A DNA stretch of 64,000 nucleotides from CAIZQW01 sp942493055 (GTDB lineage Bacteria > Verrucomicrobiota > Kiritimatiellia > RFP12 > UBA1067): contig OW818680.1 in NCBI GenBank assembly GCA_942493055.1, positions 4,588,001 to 4,652,000 of the forward strand, written 5' to 3'. The notes beneath the pieces are model-generated. The model searched no databases. It had not been told where the DNA came from and saw only the letters and a list, made by a program, of their open reading frames with translations. Both the position numbers and the translations under genes were made by a program. Of the stretch, positions 27,375 through 35,713 are shown one piece after another; position 1 is the first letter of the stretch; every line of letters starts with the position of its first letter.

Positions 27375-27905
27375 ATGAATTGTCACAAGTGTAAGAACTA
27401 TATGGCTCATTCGGGTAAGGACTGGAAGGATACTCCCTGTTCAAAATGTGAACTCAACGAAGATTCGTACAGTACAAAGCCCTACTGGGAAGACTGCACA
27501 GAAAACTCAGTCCGAGATAATAATCCTGATGATGAAAGCTGGAGTAGAGAAAGAGCAGATGACCAGTGCCCACAGCCATACGACAACATCGATGAAGACA
27601 TTGGTGATCCTAAATTGCCTCTGTCCACATTGATAAGTGCTCTAAGTCTGTGGATCAATCAGAGCTTGCCAGCAAGAAAATGCATAATGTTACGTATGCA
27701 GAACTTGCCCTATTCCGAGATAGGTAATCGGTTAGGAATTTCAAGACAAGCCGTCGAGAAGGCGGTTGGAAAGGCTTTGGCCCGTGAACCTCTTTTGCAG
27801 AATCTATTGCCAAGGAAGGAACCTCGTGATTCAAGCCCATTATCTGCAGTACACAGGCCTCCTATGGCAGAGGGTAACAGAGGAATATCCAATGATAGAA
27901 AATGA
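27375..27905 (+). CDS. Zinc-ribbon protein with sigma-70 region 4-like HTH
   Basis: 176 residues. The N-terminus has CxxC pairs (CHKCKNYM, CSKCELN). Residues about 105-140 (MRMQNLPYSEIGNRLGISRQAVEKAVGKAL) match a sigma r4/LuxR-type helix-turn-helix. It has no region 2, so is not a full sigma factor. It lies immediately upstream of the giant RNA candidate and on the same strand, so it may help transcribe it, as a guess. Confidence 0.6.
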   Translation: MNCHKCKNYMAHSGKDWKDTPCSKCELNEDSYSTKPYWEDCTENSVRDNNPDDESWSRERADDQCPQPYDNIDEDIGDPKLPLSTLISALSLWINQSLPARKCIMLRMQNLPYSEIGNRLGISRQAVEKAVGKALAREPLLQNLLPRKEPRDSSPLSAVHRPPMAEGNRGISNDRK

Positions 27906-28009
27906 AGAAGAAATAGACAGGATAGATCGTATGTGGATACTGGCTTTGCTGTTGTAAATCTGCATAATAACCCACTCACCAGTAGCCTATAAGAGAGGGG
28001 GCAGGACTC

Positions 28010-28242
28010 GGTGGGACAGTCCGCAGGTAGCGAACGGGAAAGCCCCACCTTCGTCCTTCTCGGCATGCTCCGTGCGCAGACCGCAGATAGCGGTCGAGAA
28101 AGCGCACTCCGCATTGCCTACCCCAATACAGCTTGGCTACGGTCGCAGTCCGCAGATAGCGGACGGGATAGCGACCTCCGCTCAAGCTTCCAACACCCAC
28201 TCCGCTTCGGGCGAGTTGGCAGATAGCCAACGGGAAACGCCC
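28010..28242 (+). ncRNA. Four tandem hairpins with conserved internal loop and covarying stems
   Basis: Each unit is outer stem, AG, 5-bp inner stem, pentaloop AG[AG]TA, inner stem, CG[GA]GA[AT]A, outer stem. Units: 28010-28049 (GGTGGG/CCCACC, TCCGC/GCGAA), 28072-28107 (GTGCGC/GCGCAC, ACCGC/GCGGT), 28141-28176 (GGTCGC/GCGACC, TCCGC/GCGGA), 28209-28242 (GGGCG/CGCCC, TTGGC/GCCAA). Stem sequences differ but pairing is kept, while loop residues are invariant. That is direct covariation within one molecule. Spacers are 22, 33 and 32 nt. Confidence 0.9.
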
Positions 28243-28815
28243 TACGCTACGTTAGTCCACAGCCTTCCTATGGTCGGCTTACGGTAAGGGGCTTCACCCC
28301 GTCAGTCGCATGGCTCAGACCCGTCTTCCGTGCCCTCCCTCACGTCCCTCCCCGACACGCCTCCCCCCTTAGATCCCCCCTCCCAGTCGACCCCACCAGA
28401 ATATTGTATCGGCGAAGGGGGGAGCCGTTCGATATTCGCAACGGCTAATAAGACCTTATGCGAATGGGGAGGATTCGACGCTTGAATTCCATATCAAGTC
28501 TGGATACAGATTCAGTCGGGCTTCCAGATGGGTACCAGCCAGTCGGACGTCTTTTTAAAGTGCGTCTCTTCACGGCTCGCTTTGCTCCCACGTTCAGATC
28601 CGCGCCGTCCTTTGTGGCTTCTGAGCCATGCTCCACGGTCAGGTGGAGATAGCTACCACCTTCCCTCCATAATATAAGATTGCTGTACGCTTTTTCGCGT
28701 ACTTAACGCTCGTAACCGCTTAAACTCTGTTGGCGGCCACGGGCGTTTTTGTTTTGATGTATGCCCGAACAGCTTCCCCTTGCGGATATTTGGCTTCGGG
28801 TGATCTGTTCAGGAA

Positions 28816-28931
28816 CTTCCAGCCAATGACGGCTTAATCACAAACCCGCACTGTCTGGAAGATTGTCTTGCAAGCCTCGCTTGTTTCGCTGAGTCTTGCA
28901 AGAACCTTTGCCTGTGATTATCCGTTGGAAG
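28816..28931 (+). ncRNA. Nested three-helix domain of the giant RNA
   Basis: CCAA (28823-28826) and CGG (28830-28832) pair with CCGTTGG (28922-28928) leaving a TGA bulge; inside, AATCACA (28836-28842) pairs with TGTGATT (28913-28919); inside that, TCTTGCAAG (28866-28874) pairs with CTTGCAAGA (28895-28903). All three are co-linear and nested. Confidence 0.75.
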
Positions 28932-29035
28932 ACTTTTGAGTTTCGGAATATGAACAAGTAGACGCAGTTTTTGGAGAACCAGTTAGGCAATGAAGAAATG
29001 CTCTTATTGTTGGCAACGGCTCACCCGCCGTTTGA

Positions 29036-29112
29036 CCGCTGGCAGACCTCTCATGCCTTGTGCCAAGTCTTCCATCCGCAAGCTACTGGAAGACCTGCCA
29101 CACCGCAAGCGG
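29036..29112 (+). ncRNA. Nested hairpin domain of the giant RNA
   Basis: CCGCTGGCAG (29036-29045) pairs with CTGCC (29095-29099) and AGCGG (29108-29112) with an 8-nt bulge between; inside, GTCTTCCA (29067-29074) pairs perfectly with TGGAAGAC (29087-29094). The helices run through a possible 105-codon frame at 28990-29307, arguing against that frame being the reason for conservation. Confidence 0.7.
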
Positions 29113-29453
29113 ACAGCATTAGAGGGGATGCTAAGGCTTCACCTTTCGGATGACGATCAAAAGCGCTACGCGTCCTGTGGATCAAAGGGGACCTTCGACT
29201 TTTGTCTGTCCTCCTTCAAGGGCAAGTCTTTAATCGCATCCTCCAGCGCACTCCGACTACGGGACGTCAAGGCGGTCAGTCATCTTCACTCCGCCGCCTT
29301 TGCTTAGTTCCACTTCCCTTGACCACGGTGTTGTTCACCGCCGAATACAGGGACCCCGAACAACTCCAGTGGGCTTCGTCGCTTCACACGCCAGTTGTTG
29401 TAGCTTGATTCCTTCCGTCCTGCCTCTTCGCCCTCTGTCTGCGTATATGGCAA

Positions 29454-29539
29454 CCGTGAATCTCAACGTGAATGTTTCAAGCCCTTCGGGTTCACCCAGT
29501 CAGTCGCCAGCTTTGTGACTGTTTGAAAAACCTTCACGG
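29454..29539 (+). ncRNA. Multibranch domain of the giant RNA
   Basis: CCGTGAA (29454-29460) pairs with TTCACGG (29533-29539). Inside, TTTCAA (29475-29480) pairs with TTGAAA (29523-29528), enclosing the small hairpin GCCC-TTC-GGGT (29481-29491) and CAGTCA (29497-29502) with TGACTG (29516-29521). This is a three-way junction. Confidence 0.75.
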
Positions 29540-30164
29540 CGAGCTTCCACACCCATTTGTTACCCAGCCCGCCCACCACCCTTTTGAGACAGGGAACATG
29601 ATAGTTAATGCAAGCAAGCTTGCACCCTTGCTACGTAAACCACGTCTCTGTCAAAGCCTACGGATCAAGCATTTCTAAGGATCAGGGATGTTCCTCCCCT
29701 GTCGCGCTGTCGGCTACGCTCTCAACAGTGCTTTACCCTTCCTTGGGAGGCGCACTCTTTGCAATTGTCCAAATCCGAATCTTGACAAGTCACCAGTGTT
29801 TTTTTCTGTTTCGTGAACCCCTCTGGTTTGTCTACCTATCCTTGTCTCTACCCTCACCGTACAAAGCCGCCCCAGGGAACAGCCGCCGATGACGCTTGTA
29901 GATAGCGATTGAATTTTGTAGGGGAATGACTGAACTCTTGATCCTAAAACATTTGAGTAATCGTTATCTCCAACCTTCATGCCACAACCCCTAAATCCAG
30001 TCGGTTGTTTTGCCAGAAAAAAGACTTTTGAGGTTTCTGATTACAGACACTCCTAAAAAGTAATTTTTCCGTCGCTCTAGCAACGTAGGAATACCTTCTT
30101 ATGCTCCGCTCACAACTGCTCTTTGTGGATTCTTCACGGGAACATGTCATGACATCTGCCATAC

Positions 30165-30190
30165 AGCCCTTTCGGTCTTGGGGCTTTTTG
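30165..30190 (+). terminator. Intrinsic terminator after the giant RNA
   Basis: AGCCC (30165-30169) pairs with GGGCT (30181-30185), followed by TTTTTG. It lies 60 bp before the start of the next operon and after the last structured segment, marking the probable 3' end of the RNA. A 12-bp palindrome ATGTCATGACAT lies just before it (30143-30154). Confidence 0.7.
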
Positions 30191-30249
30191 TCACTTGTGC
30201 AGGTGAGGGATAGAGACAAGGGCAGGCAAACCCAAAAGAGGATTTCACT

Positions 30250-30807
30250 ATGAAACAAAAAAAGACACTTAGATTTTCGAATTTGGACAACAGCGTGAGT
30301 GCGTTGCAGGTTCCAGAAAAGAAACAGTGCATGACAAAAAGTCACAGCAGTGACAGAAAAGAGAAGACCATGAACACAACCACGACCCACACAGCAAAGC
30401 CCACCAAGCGCACGAAGAAGACCACCGCCAAGGCTCTCACATTGGCAACCTGCACAGCTTGCGCGAATGAATACAAGGCCGAAGCATGGCACACAGAAAG
30501 CCTTTGTCCGACCTGCTACGCGAAAGCACACCCCAAGGCAGAGAAAGCCCCCAGCACCACGGCCCAGACAATGGCGAAAGTTGCCGCAGGTATCGCGCTG
30601 GCAGTTTTGATCACAAAGGGGACTCATTACGCGGTCAGCGTGATTAACCCCAGCACAGGCGCGAACGTCAGCAAAGTGTATCTGCTCAAATCCCATGGGG
30701 AAGCGTTGACCCTTGCTGAAAAGATGTACCACGACCGCAAGCTTGACGACATCCTAGACGCTACCCCAGAGGCCACCGACACAGAAGCCACGATTGCAGG
30801 AGAGTAG
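30250..30807 (+). CDS. Zinc-ribbon membrane protein
   Basis: 185 residues; the ATG at 30370 is an alternative start that would remove a poorly structured N-terminus. A single zinc ribbon (CTACANEY...CPTCYAKA) in the first half is followed by a transmembrane helix (TMAKVAAGIALAVLITKG) and a short acidic tail. First gene of the plus-strand operon up to 33111. No family recognised. Confidence 0.5.
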   Translation: MKQKKTLRFSNLDNSVSALQVPEKKQCMTKSHSSDRKEKTMNTTTTHTAKPTKRTKKTTAKALTLATCTACANEYKAEAWHTESLCPTCYAKAHPKAEKAPSTTAQTMAKVAAGIALAVLITKGTHYAVSVINPSTGANVSKVYLLKSHGEALTLAEKMYHDRKLDDILDATPEATDTEATIAGE

Positions 30808-30835
30808 ACCAGCCCACAGGAAAGGAAACCACACC

Positions 30836-31345
30836 ATGAGAAACAACCCCTTGACCCTTGAACAGGCGATGACCTACGCAGACATGATGGAGGCTTGCGC
30901 CTCTTACATAGCCGTAAAGAAGCCACGGATTAAAGAACCGTCAGCAGTTTACCGCATTATGGCACCACTTTTCAAAGACGTAAAGCAAGAGCAGTTTTTT
31001 GTCCTCATGCTTGATGTCAAATCCAACATCATTGGTTCACCGCTGGAGATAACACGCGGTTTAATTGATTCTTGCCCAGTACACCCAAGAGAAGTATTTA
31101 GACAGGCAATCACGGAAAGCGCTTCTGCAGTGGTAATCATACACAACCACCCGACAGGCGACCCCACCCCCAGCATGGAAGACATTACCGCCACTCGCAG
31201 ACTGGTTGAAGCTTCTCGGATAATCGGAATACCTGTTTTTGATCATGTCATCATAGGAAACCGTTTTGAAAACGAAGACCTCCCTTTCATTTCAATGCGT
31301 GAGAGAAACCTAGTCTCATTTTCAACGACCACCCCGAACACGTAA
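30836..31345 (+). CDS. RadC-like JAB/MPN domain protein
   Basis: 169 residues. The JAMM motif is HNHPTGDPTPSMEDI, with the conserved upstream Glu/Asp in FVLMLDVKSNIIG, typical of RadC (UPF0758)-type proteins common on mobile elements. The usual N-terminal HhH of chromosomal RadC is missing. The biochemical role of RadC proteins is unsettled. It lies 28 bp after the zinc-ribbon gene. Confidence 0.85.
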   Translation: MRNNPLTLEQAMTYADMMEACASYIAVKKPRIKEPSAVYRIMAPLFKDVKQEQFFVLMLDVKSNIIGSPLEITRGLIDSCPVHPREVFRQAITESASAVVIIHNHPTGDPTPSMEDITATRRLVEASRIIGIPVFDHVIIGNRFENEDLPFISMRERNLVSFSTTTPNT

Positions 31346-31357
31346 GGAGACAACCCC

Positions 31358-31885
31358 ATGAAATACGCAACACTGACAACCACAAAGACGGCTTGTCTAT
31401 TCGTGCAGAACGGAACACGCCCCAGAAACCGAGAGGAGCAAACCGCCTACCTAAGAGCATACCTTTTGAAGTCTCCAGCCTGCCCCCGTGAGATTGTCGA
31501 AGCTTGCGCCGATGAGATGGCCTCTTTAATCGCTGGGGAGGATTGTATTTTGATACCAGTACCCGACAGCAAAGGCGACACAAGCCAAAACCTATGGCTA
31601 GCAAACCGTATCATGAGAAACGACCGCACAGGAGAGGCGCAGGTAATGGATATTTTGACACGAAGCGAACCCACGGAAAGCCAGTGCAAACGCCACCGCC
31701 AAAGGAAAGCACCCTTGACCCCCGAGGAATTGAAAATCACGGTGAAGCCTCACAAGCCTTTTACGCTCAAGAAGGTGTATTTTATTGATAACGTCTTTAC
31801 TTCAGGAGCAACGATTCAAGCTTGTCATGATGCGCTTGGATTCGGGACAGGCCTTGTCTATGCCGAAGCCTTGAGGAGGAAATAA
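31358..31885 (+). CDS. Phosphoribosyltransferase-like (ComF-like) protein
   Basis: 175 residues. VYFIDNVFTSGATIQAC matches the PRPP-binding loop of type I phosphoribosyltransferases, with the second acidic residue replaced by Asn (IDN). An upstream LIPVPDSKGDT resembles the ComF/PRTase entry loop. Substrate unknown. Start ATG 31358 with AAGGAG. Confidence 0.7.
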   Translation: MKYATLTTTKTACLFVQNGTRPRNREEQTAYLRAYLLKSPACPREIVEACADEMASLIAGEDCILIPVPDSKGDTSQNLWLANRIMRNDRTGEAQVMDILTRSEPTESQCKRHRQRKAPLTPEELKITVKPHKPFTLKKVYFIDNVFTSGATIQACHDALGFGTGLVYAEALRRK

Positions 31886-31889
31886 CGCC

Positions 31890-32153
31890 ATGAACACACC
31901 AGCACCAAACCAGACCCTTTGCCCAGTTTGCGGACAATACGCGACCGAGACACCACACCGAACCACGGACGGCCACAGGATATTGAATTGCGGCCACACC
32001 ACAGCCCCCCAGACGCACCCGAACGCGGAACCCACCCAGACACCAACCCCCAGACCGCCCCCCGTCCTACGCAGACGGACAAGCCAGCAATGGGAAGACC
32101 TCTACACGGACGGCCTAGGCCATTGTTTTAGCGATGCAGACCCAGGACTTTAA
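31890..32153 (+). CDS. Small zinc-ribbon protein
   Basis: 87 residues; CPVC at residues 11-14 with a later Cys/His (NCGH) forms a possible zinc site, followed by a Pro/Thr-rich disordered region and a short conserved-looking tail (TSQQWEDLYTDGLGH). It lies 4 bp after the PRTase gene on the same strand. No family recognised. Confidence 0.5.
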   Translation: MNTPAPNQTLCPVCGQYATETPHRTTDGHRILNCGHTTAPQTHPNAEPTQTPTPRPPPVLRRRTSQQWEDLYTDGLGHCFSDADPGL

Positions 32154-32174
32154 CCAGAAAGGAGCCCCCGACCA

Positions 32175-32351
32175 ATGACACACGAGAAAATGAAACTTGC
32201 AGACATGGGAACCACAGGCCTAGAGCACTACGTAAAGCAGGGAAAGCGGAAAGGGCGAAGACTTCGCTATTTTCAGGCCTCCAGAGTGATCGAAGCCAGA
32301 CACGGCGAGAAGGGTAAAAAAGCCTTTCACCGATTGATTTACGGATACTAA
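32175..32351 (+). CDS. Small basic protein
   Basis: 58 residues, ribosome site AAAGGAG; basic middle (KQGKRKGRRLRYFQASRV). It fits between its neighbours with the same orientation and spacing. No recognised domain. Confidence 0.5.
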   Translation: MTHEKMKLADMGTTGLEHYVKQGKRKGRRLRYFQASRVIEARHGEKGKKAFHRLIYGY

Positions 32352-32382
32352 ACCAACCACAACCACGAAAGGAAACCGAACC

Positions 32383-32802
32383 ATGATAAACGACATACGC
32401 ATTTTGCAAGGTGCCCAAGCTTTAAATGAGTTGATGAAACGCCAGCTCATGCCCCAAGGCGAGATAGGCGCACTACTGGAAAGCCTTAAGGGTGAAGAAG
32501 GGCTTGCCATTGCTGAAACTATTAAAAAGGTGTGGCAGACCTTCCAGACCATGCCCAAGACATACACGACCCAAGACGAGAAAGACCCGACCGCCCACCT
32601 CCATTTTTTTATCAACGGCTGGGACTGGTGGCTAACGGAGACCGACGCCGAACCCGAACAGCTTCAAGCATTCGGTTTTGTGAAGTCCGACCTTTGCCCA
32701 GATGGCGAATGGGGCTATGTAGATCTTGAGGAGATCACGCAGGCAGGCGCAGAACTCGATTTATTTTTCACGCCCGCCCCAGTATCGACATTCAGAAAGT
32801 AA
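32383..32802 (+). CDS. DUF2958-like protein
   Basis: 139 residues. The second half, HLHFFINGWDWWLTETD followed by AFGFV...GYVDLEEI...ELDLFFTP, follows the DUF2958 pattern (TWyltE...fG...ElGyvsl.Ei...). This family is found on mobile elements and plasmids; function unknown. Start ATG 32383 with GAAAGGAA. Confidence 0.65.
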   Translation: MINDIRILQGAQALNELMKRQLMPQGEIGALLESLKGEEGLAIAETIKKVWQTFQTMPKTYTTQDEKDPTAHLHFFINGWDWWLTETDAEPEQLQAFGFVKSDLCPDGEWGYVDLEEITQAGAELDLFFTPAPVSTFRK

Positions 32803-32967
32803 GCTTTTCCCATCCTTGGAAGAACAGGCAGCAGCCCCGACCCGACACCGCAGACCACGAACCCGAGCAAAGTACACGCAAGGCGACACGGCCACGGCAG
32901 ATCAGGCGGACACGCGAGAGCATAAACAGAGATCGCCAAGGATGGGACATTTTCAGAAAGGGAAGCC

Positions 32968-33111
32968 GTGACCACCAGAGAACGCAGAAAAAAGACCGCT
33001 GAACAGTTGGCGGAGATCCTCGAAAAGCACTTTTCCCAGTTCACTTGGAGAGAAGCCCTTTTCATTTATAGGGCAGTCCAGATACTCCGAAAAGACAAAA
33101 CAATCTATTGA
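32968..33111 (+). CDS. Short helical protein
   Basis: 47 residues from a GTG at 32968 with AAAGGGAAG before it: a Lys/Arg-rich start (MTTRERRKKTAEQLAEIL) and one helix ending at the stop. It is in the same orientation as the operon and overlaps nothing. Real or not is open. Confidence 0.4.
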   Translation: MTTRERRKKTAEQLAEILEKHFSQFTWREALFIYRAVQILRKDKTIY

Positions 33112-33136
33112 GGGGGGGGGGTACCCCTTGCTAAAA

Positions 33137-33245
33137 AATTTCCCTCCAACGCAAAATTATTAGCGTTGTCGGGGAAATTGGATACAGGATGTTTGCTACT
33201 GTCGAAACCCCAGCAGGAATAACTCTATCTGCTTGGGGGCGACAG
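33137..33245 (+). other. Two strong hairpins between operon and cargo
   Basis: First hairpin: AATTTCCC (33137-33144) with GGGAAATT (33172-33179) and CAACGC (33147-33152) with GCGTTG (33163-33168). Second: CTGTCG (33199-33204) with CGACAG (33240-33245), enclosing CCCCAGCAG paired with CTGCTTGGGG with one bulged T. A G9 run is just upstream (33112-33120). The first could be a terminator but lacks a T run. Confidence 0.55.
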
Positions 33246-33346
33246 GGAAGTAATATTATCTATTTTCTATTCTTAAGTTCACTATAGGGTTGAACTGGTT
33301 GTATTCAAGTGATATATTTGCGGGCAGTTATAACCGAGGCATTAAA

Positions 33347-33946
33347 ATGAAAAAAACAAAAAATATCCAAACTAAACCGCCAGGAGAGCACGCAGAAGTA
33401 GTGCGTACTTGGACAATGATTTTTTCATTTTTTGTTGCGGCTTTCGCTTTGGGGTTTTCTGGATGGCAGACGATGTTAGTCAGACATTCTCTAGCCGAAC
33501 AAACCATTCAAACCAGACTTTCTCGAAATGCCGTAATCGCGCAAACATGGCAAGGACTTCAACAAGAGGGAAACGACCTTTCTCGGCTATTCGTCGATAA
33601 ACCTCATCTTCGTCCTTACTTCTATGACTCAAAACCTGTTGACGGGAGCGATCCTAATTACAATGCGGTCTTGGCGGTTTGCGAGCTCTACCTTGATTTT
33701 TTTGACGCTTTTCAAGATGACTATGTTTTTGAATTGCCTGACATGGATAAGAACGGAAAAAACAGGTTGCTTTGGGAACAGTATTTCAAGGACATGTTTT
33801 CGTCATCTCCTGCATTATGTTCATATGCGAAAGGTAAGGAATCTTGGTATTCAAACTCGACAGATTTTGCGGAATATATGCCTAAGATTAAAACATTGCA
33901 ACAAAGTATATCCACTAACGTTTCAAAATCTGTTGTAAAACCCTAG
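33347..33946 (+). CDS. Single-pass membrane protein of the cargo block
   Basis: 199 residues from ATG 33347. One N-terminal transmembrane helix (about residues 22-44) with the rest cytoplasmic, charged and helical (YLDFFDAFQDDYVFELPDMD). It is in the AT-rich block that begins here and is upstream of the FRG protein, so may belong to that system. No recognised domain. Confidence 0.5.
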   Translation: MKKTKNIQTKPPGEHAEVVRTWTMIFSFFVAAFALGFSGWQTMLVRHSLAEQTIQTRLSRNAVIAQTWQGLQQEGNDLSRLFVDKPHLRPYFYDSKPVDGSDPNYNAVLAVCELYLDFFDAFQDDYVFELPDMDKNGKNRLLWEQYFKDMFSSSPALCSYAKGKESWYSNSTDFAEYMPKIKTLQQSISTNVSKSVVKP

Positions 33947-34018
33947 CCACAATTTTACATCGCTTATTATCCAAAAAACCAAATTAAACGTGACCCCGCA
34001 TAGAGAGGGAATGCAAAA

Positions 34019-34822
34019 TTGAAGACCTTCGAAAGTAATATATTTGGACAACTCCCTGAGCCAGAAACTTTTCAGGAATTATTAGGTTTAGTTGTTCATG
34101 AGGAAGGTGATGCGGGACGTGCACGAATGTGGAGAGGACAATCTGATATATCCTGGAGGCTGGATAGTTCAGCTTACAGAAGGCTTCTAAATTCAAATCG
34201 CATAACGCTTAGTACGCCTTGCGATAAAGTTGAACAGGAAATTGTCTCATACGAAACCTATCTATTAAAGAGAGCTTACTATTACGGTTTCCAAACTTCA
34301 GAGGGTCGTAAGCTATCAGACATAGAGTTGTTGGCTCGCCTTCGACACTATGGCGCGGCAACTCGCCTTCTGGATTGTTCCAAAAACGCTCTTGTTGCTC
34401 TTTGGTTCGCGGCATGTGCAAAGTCTGACCAATATGGGGCACTTTTCGGGATTCATTGTCAATTCCTAAGTGGACACGAGAGCTATATAGAGGAAGGGTG
34501 TTATGCTGAAATTGTTGAGGGTCTATCTTTGTATGATTTCCCAAGGACTTGGGCTCCAAATGGGTTGACTCCAAGGACAGCAGCACAACATTCAGTTTTT
34601 ATTTATAGTGATGCATGTACTTCGTCTATGGGAAGTGTGAGAATATCGGATAGATACGGATCTTTTCTTCCAATTGCTATCTCTCCAGCCCTCAAAGAGA
34701 TTACTGCGGATATTCTGAAAGAATCGTTTAACATCTATCATTTTTCCCTATTTCCCGATCTTGAGGGTTTTTCATGTGGTAATAATGAACTGGCGGACCG
34801 ATGGTCAATGGAGCGATGGTAG
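34019..34822 (+). CDS. FRG-domain protein
   Basis: 267 residues from a TTG at 34019, with GAGAGG upstream; the nearer ATG is out of frame. MWRGQSDISWRLDSSAYR, then LLARLRHYGAATRLLDCSKNALVALWFAAC, are the FRG-domain signature (F-x-R-G plus LxxLQHYGxPTRLLDWT). FRG proteins are common in defence islands; biochemical role not settled. It lies next to a PD-(D/E)XK protein. Confidence 0.85.
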   Translation: MKTFESNIFGQLPEPETFQELLGLVVHEEGDAGRARMWRGQSDISWRLDSSAYRRLLNSNRITLSTPCDKVEQEIVSYETYLLKRAYYYGFQTSEGRKLSDIELLARLRHYGAATRLLDCSKNALVALWFAACAKSDQYGALFGIHCQFLSGHESYIEEGCYAEIVEGLSLYDFPRTWAPNGLTPRTAAQHSVFIYSDACTSSMGSVRISDRYGSFLPIAISPALKEITADILKESFNIYHFSLFPDLEGFSCGNNELADRWSMERW

Positions 34823-34893
34823 TTACGAGCCATCTTGCGAGTGCACCTTAGATTTTTTATTTGTTCTTGTGATTGAAAAAAGGATGATATTTT

Positions 34894-35487
34894 ATGAACT
34901 ATGGAGAAGAGCTTGTTTATTGGTACCTTCGACTTAACGGCTTCTTTCCTATAGTCAATTATGTTATTCATAAAACTGAGGCGATTGAATTCAGGTCTGA
35001 CTTTGACTTAATTGCTGTTCGCCCCCCACATGTATTTGAAGATGTAGGAGGAATGCCAGAAGATTGGGATACATATTTAACTGCACATTTAGATTTTAAT
35101 TATTATGTTGGTCTATTATGTGAAGTCAAAACGGGAAACTTCGATGAGGGGAGCTTATTTCGTCGGGAATATTTGCAAACAGGAGTTCGCCGCCTTGGAC
35201 TTGTTCCTGAAACTGAAGTTGCTGAGGTTGTTAATACTCTGTCTAACAATACAGGCCATCCGATTGGTGATATAAAAAAACGCATATGTAAGCTATTCAT
35301 TTCTCCAGAGGAACATCCTAACGTCAATTATCTAAATCTGACCATTGCACAAGTTGAAAACTTTATAATAGATCGGATCACGAAATATTCAGACGAGAAA
35401 TTTGCATCAAGAATGTTCTTTCCCTCTCCTATGTTTCAGTTGTTAATTGCTCAGGTTCGCAAAAGGGCTACCCTCACTGTTCCGTGA
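34894..35487 (+). CDS. PD-(D/E)XK nuclease-like protein
   Basis: 197 residues. FRSDFDLIAVR supplies the aspartate and LLCEVKTGNF the E-x-K of the PD-(D/E)XK nuclease fold. The N-terminus MNYGEELVYWYLRLNGFF is a typical leading helix. Co-directional with the FRG gene, 71 bp downstream, suggesting a two-gene defence unit. Family beyond the fold is not assigned. Confidence 0.7.
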   Translation: MNYGEELVYWYLRLNGFFPIVNYVIHKTEAIEFRSDFDLIAVRPPHVFEDVGGMPEDWDTYLTAHLDFNYYVGLLCEVKTGNFDEGSLFRREYLQTGVRRLGLVPETEVAEVVNTLSNNTGHPIGDIKKRICKLFISPEEHPNVNYLNLTIAQVENFIIDRITKYSDEKFASRMFFPSPMFQLLIAQVRKRATLTVP

Positions 35488-35713
35488 CATAATCTTTGGA
35501 TATTCACGTCGCTTATCCTATGGCATCTAAGTTGTAACACGTCACTGGTTGCGCAGTCATTTTTGTCTCTTCATTTACGAATTCTTTGGACGAGCCTCTA
35601 CTTTCTTGACAGTCTTTCCCCGAAAGGGTAGACTTCTGCCTATTTGTGTTAGGTGTATCTTGTGCAATAGAGTCTCAACACTACTGAGCTATTAACCAAA
35701 AAAGGAAAGCGAT

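Larger units (their letters stand above)
28010..30190 (+). ncRNA. Giant structured RNA candidate, about 2.2 kb
   Basis: About 2 kb without a convincing gene in an otherwise dense element. I find nested complementary helices across most of it: four tandem hairpins at 28010-28242; 28767-28772 with 28805-28810; 28836-28842 with 28913-28919 enclosing 28866-28874 with 28895-28903; 29036-29045 with 29095-29112 enclosing 29067-29074 with 29087-29094; 29454-29460 with 29533-29539 enclosing two more helices. An intrinsic terminator (AGCCC...GGGCTTTTTG, 30165-30190) closes it. Plus strand is favoured by purine-rich loops and by the terminator. Known large prophage RNAs of this kind are GOLLD (about 0.8 kb) and ROOL (about 0.6 kb); I cannot tell whether this belongs to either. 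Ends are approximate; it could be more than one RNA. Confidence 0.75.

Noticed and set aside
28990..29307. Possible 105-codon gene starting MKKCSYCWQRL inside the giant RNA region
   Set aside because: A helix set (29036-29112) runs through it, the ribosome site is poorly spaced, and the second half is Ser/Ala-rich without a domain. It is kept only as a small possibility.
28000..30000. Group II intron, retron or diversity-generating retroelement
   Set aside because: No reverse transcriptase is encoded in or near the region, and I see no domain V-like hairpin or template/variable repeat pair.
29977..30732. 251-codon minus-strand frame
   Set aside because: It is antisense to the RNA 3' region and the zinc-ribbon gene, is Cys/Phe-rich and has no domain. 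Best explained as a shadow.
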